Source of the DNA: Tribonema minus
Taxonomy: Eukaryota > Sar > Xanthophyceae > Tribonematales > Tribonemataceae
Reading direction: 5' to 3'
Length of the DNA stretch: 64,000 bases
Assembly (NCBI GenBank): GCA_017506865.1
Contig: JAFCMP010000002.1
Coordinates: 1,054,001 to 1,118,000 of the forward strand
The notes beneath the pieces are model-generated. The model was not told the origin of the DNA. It made no database searches and was given only the letters and a program-made list of their open reading frames with translations. How positions within the stretch are numbered: position 1 is the first letter of the stretch; every line of letters starts with the position of its first letter. This document shows positions 10,708 to 21,000 of this stretch, in pieces. A program made the position numbers and the translations under genes.

Positions 10708-13330
10708 GCCCTCAGACACTCTCCAGCGCTAGTCTCAAGCACTAGTACAGCGCACACGCCTTTCTCTTTGGATTGGATCGCGCTTTTCTTCCCAGCTACT
10801 TCAACAGGCGCAATAGGGCGCAACCTCCACGTGGATTTATTTCGCCCCCGCCGTCCGTCATGGGGCAGCTGTAGTGACTACAATGCTGAACACTTTCAGA
10901 CGTCCAGAGAGCCGCCTGCTCTGCTGGTGTGACAACAACATTTGGGAAAGCCAAGCCCCCATTGGCAAATGCTCTGAGCAGCCATGAAACATTGAAGGAA
11001 GTTGAGTAATGGTTCACTTTTGTGGGGTGCGCAGTCTGTTGAACTCCAGGTATGATACAATGCTTTGTCACAAGTATGCTCGCTACCACTTGGTTCAGAG
11101 ATTTGACCCAGCACGGTCCAAGACTCACTACAGGCTGCAGTTGTGCTGTCAGCTGCTCCACTCCAATGGAGCACGTCAAAGCCAGCCGCTTGAGCTGCCA
11201 GGGCATACATTTTTGCTGCAAAGTGCTTGGGTACATGATTTGAACCGTGCTCAGACAAACTCAATGTACACTTCAAGTCTGGCAGGAGACGCTCCAGCAT
11301 CACAAACGCATCAATTTTGCTTCATGCGGCACATCCGTGTTATCATACCATCTGCTCAGTAGCTACACGATGGCAACATCGACTTCAAAACCGGCACATC
11401 GGAAGCATAGCCAGAAGAACAACCATGGGAGCGTTTGGGCAAATGACGTGCATTGAGACCGGTATTGCTTGATGGGAGTGGTGTGCCTCAAGAAACCAGG
11501 TGTCGCTTGATGGGAACCCTGTGCTCTGCGGTTTTGAACTGTCACCATAACTGCTGACCGCGACTGCAACACCCTGCGGCCAAGAACACAAAACGCAACA
11601 CACACCGTGCACCGTGGGTTAGTGGCAGCGCAGGTTGACGCGCAGCGCTCAGGCATTTGTAGTGCCCTCACATGCGTGTGCTGAATTAGTGTATGGGTGC
11701 AAGCATGCGCACATGAAATCAACACACGCCGGCCATTGTGTGTATGTCTACAAAACTGATTGCTTGCAGCAGAGGTGCTACAGCACAAAATGTCGTCATC
11801 ACTAGCACTCTGTACTGCTAGAAGCACCTCCACACGCGAGCATATTTCATAAGCACATAAGGTAAATACTCCCCGAGCTTACCTGTGCTGCTGTCTGCAA
11901 GCGTTGCCAGTGACTCCGCTCTGGCGTTTTCACTGCGCATTGTGGAGAAAGTTCTAAAGAAGTCCAGCTTCTTCACATCGAACGCTCCCGTTTGATCGCG
12001 GCAGCAGGGCCTGCACAAGTACCATGCACAATGCAGCAGGGTGCAAGCTCATTGGTACGCGGTCCATCACTGCAACAGTAATACGAATGCAGCAAGGTGC
12101 CCAAGCAGGCACGACCACGATAGACAATCACTCAGCACACGCCTCAAACGTAGCAGCCGGTCGCGCTGGACGAAACCCAGAATGCACCGACGGCAGCACT
12201 GCACCAGCGACTAGCATGGTGCCGGGCTGCTCATGCCGGTGGCCATCAACGGGCACGAACGTACAGATATCGCATGTCGCCACCCACGTTTGTGAGAACA
12301 AATGCACCAACGTCATGGGTGCTCTATCGCGATTGCACACTGCTTCGGCTTCCCAGCAAATGTGCTTGGAGCACAAAGCTCGGCTTCAGCTCGTCAAATA
12401 GGTCAAAGAGGCAAAATGCATGCATGTTGACTTGGGTCAGCGAAGCAGCAGCTTCACTCCCCCTCACTTATCTGCTGAGCCGAAGCGCCTTGCAATCCCA
12501 GCTGATAGCCGTGACAGGCCCTGCACAGTATCGTGCACAATGCAGCAAGTTGCAAGCTCATTGGTACGCGATCCATCAATGCAACAGTCATACGATTGCA
12601 GCAAGGTGCCCAAGCAGGCACAAACACGATAGACAATCACTCGGTACACGCCTCAAACGTAGCAGCCGGTCGCGCGGGACGGAACCCAGAATGCACCGAC
12701 GGCAGCACTGCACCAGCGACTAGCATGGTGCAGGGCTGCTCACACCGGTGGCCATCAACGGGCACGAACGTACAGATATCGCATGTCGCCACCCACGTTT
12801 GTGAGAACAAATGCACCAAGGTCATGGGTGCTCTATCACGATTGCACACTACTTCGGCTTCCCAGCGAATGTGCTTGGAGCACAAAGCTGGGTTTCAGGT
12901 CGTCAGGTGGGTCAAAGAGGTGGCGAAACGTGTCTGAAAATCATTTCCGCTACATGGTGATATTGCAAGCCAATCTAAGGCTGCGCAGCAAAAGACGCAT
13001 CTTGGGTCAGCGAAGCAACAGCTTCCCTCCCCCCCACTCATCTGCTGAGCCGAAGCGCCTTGCGATGGAACGCCCTCCTTCACAGCGTAACAGCGCCTGC
13101 CTGCGTTGAGAGTCTCCTTCCCTCTCCGCAAGTGTCGCTTCCATGTAGTCACCCGCTCCCGGCGCGCATACAGGATTTGCTCAGCCTCGCGCTTGACATG
13201 GCGATCCTGAGCGCCACCAGCAGGCACAGATGAAGCATGGAGGGGACTCCTTGCTGCTCTGACTGTCCGTGGGCTGTTTAGCGCTGAGTGTGTACATCCA
13301 TACGGTGAAGCCGTGACTTTTGTACCCCCA
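10708..13330. other. Gene-poor interval upstream of gene B
   Basis: Beyond the tandem duplication at 12.0-13.1 kb this interval has only overlapping open frames of about 135-155 aa (for example minus 10,896-11,303 and minus 11,363-11,833) without recognisable domains. The upstream region of gene B shows no obvious TATA box. Confidence 0.4.
12004..13065. repeat. Tandem direct duplication, about 0.5 kb units
   Basis: The segment beginning near 12,004 (GGCAGCAGGGCCTGCAC) is repeated beginning near 12,518, offset about 509 bases, with roughly one change every 15-20 bases. The second unit has an extra insertion of about 60-70 bases near 12,930-12,995. Both end in a shared CTTGGGTCAGCGAAGCA...GCCGAAGCGCCTTGC motif pair. 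In each copy the minus strand keeps an 82-codon open frame (12,128-12,376 and 12,637-12,885) with only a handful of amino-acid changes; both keep a TCDICTF motif. No family was recognised. Confidence 0.85.
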
Positions 13331-13360
13331 ACTTCACCATTTGACAGTTACTCCTGACGG

Positions 13361-13627
13361 GTGGAGAGGAAGAATATGAATGCCGCCAGCATTTGCATGC
13401 GCTCGCTACATGCATATACACACACCGATTGCAGACTCTCGTACAGGAGCGCTTGCTCAATTAGCGGTGCAGCGCTTGTGCAGGCGATGGACCACGCAGC
13501 GGCCGAAGAGAGGCAGCGGCTCGTGCGATGTGCTCGTGCCCATCAACAGCAGATCGACCTGCTTGTCCGCAAGCAGACGATTTTGAACGCAAAGCTCGAT
13601 GCCATGTGGCGTACCTTCACCATTTGA
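13361..13627 (+). pseudogene. Truncated member of the local coiled-coil family (F0)
   Basis: This 88-codon frame has the family core (EERQRLV, HQQQIDLLVRKQTILNAKL) seen in the intact copy 300 bases downstream, but stops just after it. The truncation point coincides with a direct repeat, CTTCACCATTTGACAGTTAC, found before the unit (about 13,332) and at its end (about 13,615), so it looks like a tandem duplication whose 3' part was lost. It could still encode a short protein; a relic is more likely. Confidence 0.55.
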
Positions 13628-13687
13628 CAGTTACTCTGAACAGCGGCGGGTGAAAATATCACCTGCAATAGCAACTATCAACTGCGC

Positions 13688-14293
13688 ATGGCTGCATGCA
13701 TGCACACACCGAGTGCACCGAGAACTTCAGCGATTCAAGAGGCAATGGATGACCCAGCGGTAGAAGAGGAACAGCGGCTGCTGCAAGCTTCCTTGGTGCA
13801 CCAGCGCAGAATTGGTGTGCTGATCCGCAACCAGGGTATCTTGGAGGCCAAGCTGAAGGAGCTGTGGCCTCTACGCAACGAGATCCGGGACTTGTCCTGG
13901 CATCTCAATGACGTGGCGTCGAGAGTGGGACCACTGCTACAGCTCAACCTTCAGCGCAGGGTGCTCTCCCACAATGTTGCGCCGCTGCACAACAACGTCG
14001 CCAGAGCTCATGCTCTCCTGCAGCAGGTATGATGACGTTGAGCCTTGCCGTGCTTGATGATGATGCTGATGTGGTGGAAAAGGTTTATCGATAGCTCTGA
14101 CACTGTGGTTGTGTTCTTGCAGCTCGCTTCGGAGGACGCCTCAGAGGAGGAGTTTTCTGAGAGTTGCGACGGCTCTGATGACGGCACAGGTAAACGCGAT
14201 GTCACCTGTGCCGTCATCAGAGGCCGTCGCTTCTCGCGGAGAACTTCTCTCCGAATTGTCCTTGGCATAGAGCTGCAAGAACACATTGACTAA
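13688..14293 (+). CDS. Small coiled-coil protein (F1), two exons
   Basis: Exon 1 is 13688-14026 (113 codons, ends LLQQ at a GTATGA donor). Exon 2 starts at 14123 after GTTCTTGCAG and is open to TAA at 14291-14293, for 169 aa in total. The core (EEEQRLLQASLVHQRR, ILEAKLKELWPLRNEIRDL) is charged and heptad-like, suggesting a coiled coil. An acidic Glu/Asp/Ser stretch (EDASEEEFSESCDG) follows. A possible donor (GTAAAC at 14190) would end exon 2 early. Reading through instead, the last 30 or so codons run antisense across the inverted copy. The function is unknown. ATG 13747 is an alternative start. Confidence 0.6.
14173..14222. repeat. Palindrome joining two convergent gene copies
   Basis: The 19-base arms CTCTGATGACGGCACAGGT (14173-14191) and its exact reverse complement (14204-14222) flank a 12-base spacer. 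The similarity continues outward with small changes through both copies of the coiled-coil gene, making a large inverted repeat of roughly 450 bases per arm. Confidence 0.95.
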
Positions 14294-14640
14294 GTGCCAG
14301 CGGCAGCCAATCGCTGTATTTTTTCCACCACACAAGCGCAAGGTCATACTGCTAGAGAGCATTGGCTCTGGCGACGTTGTTATGCAGCGCCGCAACATTG
14401 CGGGAGAGGAACGGCACCCTGCGCTGAAGGTTGAGCTGTAGCAGTTGTCCACTCTCGACGCCATGTCATCATTGAGATGCGATGACAACTCCCGGATCTC
14501 GTTGCGTAGAGGCCACAGCTGCTTCAGCTTGGCATCCAGGATACTCTGGTTGTGGATCAGCACCTCAATTCTTCGCTGGTGCACCAAGGAACCTCGCAGC
14601 AGGCGCTGCCTCGCTTTTTCTCTTACGATCGTCAAACTTC
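14200..14640 (-). pseudogene. Inverted, decayed copy of the coiled-coil gene (F2)
   Basis: The minus strand has the same core (SLVHQRRIEVLIHNQSILDA, LWPLRNEIRELSSHL) and the same second-exon end (SDDGTG) as F1. A one-base loss after ASRV shifts the frame relative to F1, and the F1 donor (CAGCAGGTATGA) has become TAGCAGTATGAC, losing the GT. It therefore looks non-functional as an F1-type gene. Confidence 0.75.
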
Positions 14641-15882
14641 AAGATGTTGCAGTTTGCTCTTCTTTAGAAAGTAAAACGGAGTTGTGCCTGTTCTTGCTAC
14701 ATGCACCGCAGTCATTGGTTGAGCCGGCGGACACCGGACACGGCAACCCTGAGAACGACTTCATTTACGCGGTATCGGAGAGGTTCACACAGCCATTTTG
14801 AAGTGATGTCTCTCTCCTTTGTGTTGACACAAATTTGTGTTCATGCACACGTTTGCCTATGTCATGTCAAAGCCGCTTCGTGCATGCAAACTGCGCCCAT
14901 TGGCAACAGTGCCGTGCCTGTATAATTTCCACTGTGGCTCAAGCCAGCACGTGAGCATTGCCGAGCATCAAGTGCGACCACTTACGCCTCTGGCGTGCAG
15001 AGTTGCAGACGCAGCTGCCCTGCATTATCATCCTGATGCGCTTCCCCACAAGATATGTGTGGGCATACGCAAGCTGAGGGAGAGATCACACACAACTGCA
15101 CTAACTTCAACATCACCCACAGTCGTGTAAAGGCGTTGTGTCATCAATTTCACATCCCCCGGCACGTTTCTGCAAGGCGGTTTGCTCAGGTCCTCAACGG
15201 CGACAAACTCTAGCATCGCACCATGCGTGCATTCCCATGAATGAGTCTGCGCACACAATCTGGTAGCGAGCTTAACATCCACCATCAGAGCTTTTTGCGC
15301 CGTAGGTGATGCATGAATAAGTGCCCGGAGGAGCGCGCCCTAAAGCTCGTGAAGGCATCGCCCTGGCGCGCTTACGCTCGGCACTGTCGGCAGCGCTCCA
15401 CATGGCGTACTCTGGCCGTGTCATGACACACATGGCAGAATCCAGGGGGGGGGGGCACATGGAGGAGGACGTAGGGGAGGATCCCGAGATGCCATTTGGC
15501 GGCGGCGGCGTTTGAGTGATTGTCGTTGCGACACTTTCAGAAGTCACACGCTATGCAGATTCCGTACAGCAGCATCAAGTTAGACCATCATCTGGGCTTT
15601 TTCGCGCCCTGAGCGAGAAGTAATAAAAAGTACACAATTGGGCTTTTTCGCGCCCTGAGCGACATTGATAAAAAAGTACAGCATCATCCACAAGCAGTGC
15701 TGCAGGGCCGTCACAGCATACGTACAGTGCATGCACGAGACTCACCTCCGTGAGCACTGCAGACATGAACATACACAAGAACCGTCAGTGATTGTGCGTG
15801 GAGCACACTGGCAGCGCTGATGTGCACACTACTGAGCAATGCTGTCCGTGGCCATCACAGCAAAATTGCCAAAATTCTGCAC
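14641..15882. other. Unassigned interval with short direct repeats
   Basis: No gene is supported. A 92-codon minus frame at 15,272-15,547 reads plausibly (TRPEYAMWSAADSAERKRAR) but has no identified partner exon. A 23-base unit beginning GGGCTTTTTCGCGCCCTGAG occurs twice, at about 15,594 and 15,641. Confidence 0.4.
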
Positions 15883-16401
15883 CTACGACGACTTGCTCAT
15901 AGTGCCAACGATGCCTTGCTCAATGGCATGCTGCCAATGATGATGCCGTGCAGTTGCTGTAGTTGCAGGAAGTATGTTGCTGGCGTGAAATGTGCGTTTA
16001 TCAGGCTTCTCAGGTGTACTGAAGGCTACATAACACCTAGTAGCCTCAGCAAATAAGAGGTTCTGGACACATTGCCAGTGATTTAGCTTCTTGTAAGCCA
16101 ATGAATCATTTGAAGGGTCCCACGGTCGATCGAAGCATACTATATAGTTGCAGCAGCCAATACATACAGGATCCATATGCATCATTGGCGCGCCGTCAAT
16201 CAAATTGAGTAAATTAGGATTCAGCCACAAGTTGCCGTCATGTTTTATCGTGTAGCTCTTGGAAGTTGTGACGTGCCAGTGGCTCCAGGCATGCTCAACT
16301 GGCAAGAATAACTTGAATATTGGACATGAGAGCAGACAAGCTGATGAATGCAACACAAGCGTGCAATGCTGTAGTGCCGCCGAGCTGCACGCACTCTCCA
16401 T
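15883..16401 (-). CDS. Unassigned 172-codon open frame
   Basis: The frame is uninterrupted and, unlike most shadow frames here, has balanced globular composition with aromatic residues (WSHWHVT, FDRPWDPSNDSLAYKKLNHW, CYVAFSTPEKPDKRTF). Base composition is lower in GC than the flanking exons. No domain was recognised. It may be a fragment of a mobile-element gene or a lone exon. Confidence 0.35.
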   Translation of the reverse strand: MESACSSAALQHCTLVLHSSACLLSCPIFKLFLPVEHAWSHWHVTTSKSYTIKHDGNLWLNPNLLNLIDGAPMMHMDPVCIGCCNYIVCFDRPWDPSNDSLAYKKLNHWQCVQNLLFAEATRCYVAFSTPEKPDKRTFHASNILPATTATARHHHWQHAIEQGIVGTMSKSS

Positions 16402-16698
16402 GAAGCAGCAGTCGAGCAGGGCAAAATGATGCCAGTAGCCTCAGAGTCAGACTGCAGGCAACCAGCCGCCAACTGCATGCACAGTTGTGACCTTCACCTC
16501 AGAGCTCATATATCTTTGTGCTGTTATTATGAAGTATATTAGAAGTACTATAGACTCCTTGTACGGGGAGCAGCAACGTGCACAAATAGCGTAGGAAATC
16601 AAGTACACCGCAGCAGCCGCAGAACGCGTTATTCTGGCAGTCCAACTGCTATCGAGCCGTGCTGTGCTGCTGTTGAACAAGTGAACACGCAGTGGGCA

Positions 16699-17984
16699 TC
16701 ACTCTCGTGCAGCTGCGCTCTGCGTGGCATGACTCGGCGCCGCTTCGCAAATTTCTTGCGCAAGCGCCTTCGCCGCGGAAATTTCCTGCTCAGGCGCCTT
16801 CTTGGCATCAGGGAACGGCTCATGGGCCAGCACCTCTTCCGCATGCCTAGTGGGTGCGACAGAAGGCAGGGCGTACAGCAGTGGGCACACCTTCAGTGTC
16901 CGCCTTTGACAAGTACTGTGTGCATCTGTAAGGCACAAAGTGTTGTCATGTTCGAAACGCTGGTGGGGGCTTGATGCGCGCGCAACGGGACAAACGCGCC
17001 TGTGACAGTGGTCACGAAGCAGTCAAACGTGCAGCTTTGAAGGCCATATATGCACCTACATGCAGCTATACGACGCTTGCTGTTGCTGTGAGAGGTGCGT
17101 GCAGCAACTTGAAGCGCCCTGACAATGCTCAGGCGCCTTCTTGGCATCAGGGAACGGCTCATGGGCCAGCACCTCTTCCGCATGCCTAGTGGGTGCGACA
17201 GAAGGCAGGGCGCACAGCAGTGGGCACACCTTCAGCGTCCGCCTTTGACAAGTACTGTGTGCATCTGTAAGGCACAAAGTGTTGTCATGTTCGAGACGCT
17301 GGTGGGGGCTTGATGCGCGCGCAACGGGACAAACGCGCCTGTGACAGTGGTCACGAAGCAGTCAAACGTGCAGCTTTGAAGGCCATATATGCACCTACAT
17401 GCAGCTATGCGACGCTTGCTGTTGCTGTGAGAGGTGCGTGCAGCAACTTGAAGCGCCCTGACAATGACAGTCAGCCTCGAATGGTCAATGAAGCTGCCGC
17501 AATGATGGCGCACATTTGCCATGATGCTGCTGTACTGCAGCAGGCCAGATGCACCTCCGCAGTGCAGCACACATCCGGTGACGATTGTGAAAGCCCAGAG
17601 GCAATGCACAAAGATGGACGCTAATCATGGCCTGATGAATCACAGGCTCGCTGCCGCACGCACCTGCAAATGCGCCCCAGCACCTGCACGTCCTCATCAT
17701 CTGCCGCCTCTGCTGCCGCGGCAGCAGCAGCAGCAGTGGCAGCGGCAGAGCGCGTGACCAGAACCAGGTAGCAGCCGTCGAGCCGCCGCCGCGCGGCGCC
17801 GCTGCTGCAGCCGATGCGCTCTGCGACAGTGCGCTCCATGCGCCCCACTAGCGCGCGCAGCCGCATGCGGTCCGCTGCCACAGCGCTCGCCCACCGCCCT
17901 GTGCGCGGCAGCCGCGGCGCCGCCGCTGCCGCCGCTGCAGGCGCTGCTGCTGCTGCTGCTGGTGGTGCCGGCGGCGCGACAGCT

Positions 17985-18016
<32 letters not shown>

Positions 18017-21000
18017 AGTTGCTGCTGCCGCTGCTGCAGTGGTGGGGGCGCCGCTGCTTGCGGCTGCAGGCACACGAGCCACAGCGCCAGTCCCTGAGGC
18101 TGCACTCACAGGAGCAGCGCTGCCGCCGCCGCCGCCGCCGACCTCGCCGCCGCCGCTGCCCTGGCTCGAACGCGGGCGGACGCCTCTCACATGCATGTCA
18201 AGCTCCAGTGCCAGCGCGCTATCGGCGGCGCCGCTGGACACAGTGCCAAGCCCTAGCGACCTGAGCGCTCGGCGGCGCGACGTCTCGTAGCGGAGGCTCA
18301 GCGCGGCGTCGCGTACAGTAAGCGCAGGGAACGTGCGCGGCGCAGCGGCGGCGGCGGCGGCGGCGGTGGCGGCGGCAGCAGTCGCGGCGGCGGCGACCGC
18401 GGCAGCGGCGGCGGCGGTGGCGGCGGCGGCGGTGGCGGCGGCGGTGGAAGCGGCGGCGGCGGGTCGGGGGCTCTTTGCGGTCCAGACGATGCGCGTGAAG
18501 AGCTGGCCGCGCTGCGCCTCGGTTGCCTCGAGGACGGTGACTGTTGCGCACCGGAGGATGGTCTGGGGGGGGGGGGGGGGGGGGGTATTAGTGGGCGTTG
18601 ATTGGGCGGCACTCGCGTCGAAGGCTCACAGGCATGTGCGGATGAATTGGGTGCAGGTAGGGTTAGGGTTACTGTGCGGATTAGGGTTAGGAAACGGCTA
18701 GGGTTAGGGTTAGGGCTAGGGTTTCACCTTGGGGGCAGTTGTCAGAAGGCAATCAGCATGCGGAAGTCGGGAGACGCGGGGTTGTTTGTTACGTGCACCA
18801 GAATCTGTACATGTTGTACGTGAAAGTATTGCCAAGGGCGTAGGAAACTGTGCAAAGTGCGAAGTTGAGGGGACAAGCACGCAGACGCTCGAGCGCACGC
18901 AAGTACTGTTCGTGTTACAGTATGACAGTCCGTGAACCTGTGCCAGCTGCTGAGCCATGACGCAGAGCATGCCGTCAATGCCGCTGCCCACGGCTGCTGC
19001 AGCGCGCGCGCCGCTCGTTCGCCGCACGCACGCACCAGTACTTCAAGTACCATTTTTCTGAGAGAAAAACATTCATGATGAAATTTGAAAATTACCTGTG
19101 CCAGTTGCTGAGCCATGACGCAGACCATGCCATCGACGCCGCTGCCCGCAGAGCACTTGCCACTCGTACCAGCCATGACATGAATTATTTCACAACACTG
19201 CTGCACGCACATTGTAATTCACAAGATATGTCACAACACAGGTACCATACTCTTGAGGAATGAAAAATTGTGTACCTTTGCCAGCTGTTGAACCATGACA
19301 CAGAGCACGCCGTCAACGCCGCTGCCCGCAGCTTGCTGCAGCGCGCGCGCCGCTTGTTCGCCGCGCGCGCGCACCAGTACTTCAAGTACCATTTCATTAA
19401 TAACAGTAATTCATGATGAAATTCGACATTACCTGTGCCAGTTGCTGAGCCATGACGCAGAGCACGCCGTCGATGCCGCTGCCCGCAGCCTGCTGCAGCG
19501 CGCGCGCCGCTCGTTCGCAGCGCGCGCGCACCAGGGCCTTGCCCAGCAGGCGGCCCGCCTCCTGCCACAGCAGCGCTCAAACGGAATGGAAACGGGTATG
19601 TTGGTATCTGGACGTACGCTCCGGGTGACGCTTGAGTGAGCTTGTTTCTGAGTCAGAGTAGGCGAAGACATGGTGCTGTCGTGAGTGTTTGAGTGGGCAA
19701 CGTAGCAACGCAGGATACAGGTGCATGACACGAGATTTGCTTCAAAGCGTGTGACAGCTACGGCATGCTGCACGAGCATGGCGTTAGCGGCTAGCAATTC
19801 ATCGTGCACAAGCAACAAGGCCGGGCGTATGGTGAGCACTGCCCAGCGATCCCTAACCTCACCTGTAGCAAGCCTACCTACCCACACCAACCCGCAGCAA
19901 GCCCACCTACCCCACACCCACCAACAGCAAACCTACTTACAGGTATATACCTACCCCTACCTGCACCAAGCCTACGTACCCACAGTCACCAGCGACAAAC
20001 CTACCTACCTACCCTCACCCACCTGCAGCATGCTCAGCACGGGCGGCTCGGGGTGCGCCTCGATATCCGGCCGTCCCAGCGCAACGTTGTCCCAGCTGTC
20101 AACGCCAATTGCACCCAGCGCTGCGCCGCCGCCGTCAATAGGCACACACACAAATGGCCCCTCGTCGGTGGTGGCTGCGGCTGCGGCGTTTGGGTCGGTT
20201 GTGGTGTGGGGGAGGCGGCCAGGGGGGTCTGCTGCAGGGGGAAGGGGGTTTGGGGGGGGGCGGCACACTTTGAGTTGAAGCGTGGCAAAAGGTGCAGGTG
20301 ATCTGTGCACCAAACACAGATGTGATGAGCGTGTTCCATGAAGGTATACTGTGGTTGGCGGTGCACTTTTATGCCATTGCTGATGGCGGGGGGGGGGGGG
20401 GGAGGGAGGGCTTGGCAATACAGCGTTTCGCGCAAGTGAGCATGTTGTTGAATGCTGTGAGCTTTGATGGTTGACGGACTACACAGGCACCGTCGCCTTC
20501 CGCGTGGTATTGCTGAGGCACATGACGCTGCAGCAGTAATGCGTCACGATCTGGTGACAATCTTCTCGAAATGCTAATGCCACAACTCTCTTGTGTTCTC
20601 CAGTATATCCCCCAGGCGCGCCGTGTGCTCAGCACTGGAGCAGCGCACGCGGTGGCGACAGGCACGCCTCTCGCACGGCCCATGAATGCGATAGGGGTAA
20701 ACGCTATCGCTCTTGTGGTGGTGCCGCCCGGGGGCATGTGATCATCACAGCAGTGCTCAGCGGGGTCTGCTGGCACTACTACACATTCATACCTCCATTG
20801 TCAGTGCGTGATTCAAGCATTCCACAGTGGCGTACTAGCAAGCCCTGTATTCGCCCGGGCACCGACAGATCCGATTTAATATGCAAAGTGATGGACTCGA
20901 TGGCAATGTGTGACAGTTTTACATCAGACGCTTCAAAGTATTTGATCACTCCAGTGCTGATGGAGCTACAGTAGCTCCCTGAGTGCAAAGTGGAGGCTCC

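Noticed and set aside
18935-19386. Mutually exclusive cassette exons for gene C exon 20
   Set aside because: The copies keep donors but lack an in-phase acceptor, so including them would shift the frame. They fit decayed donor-side duplicates better.
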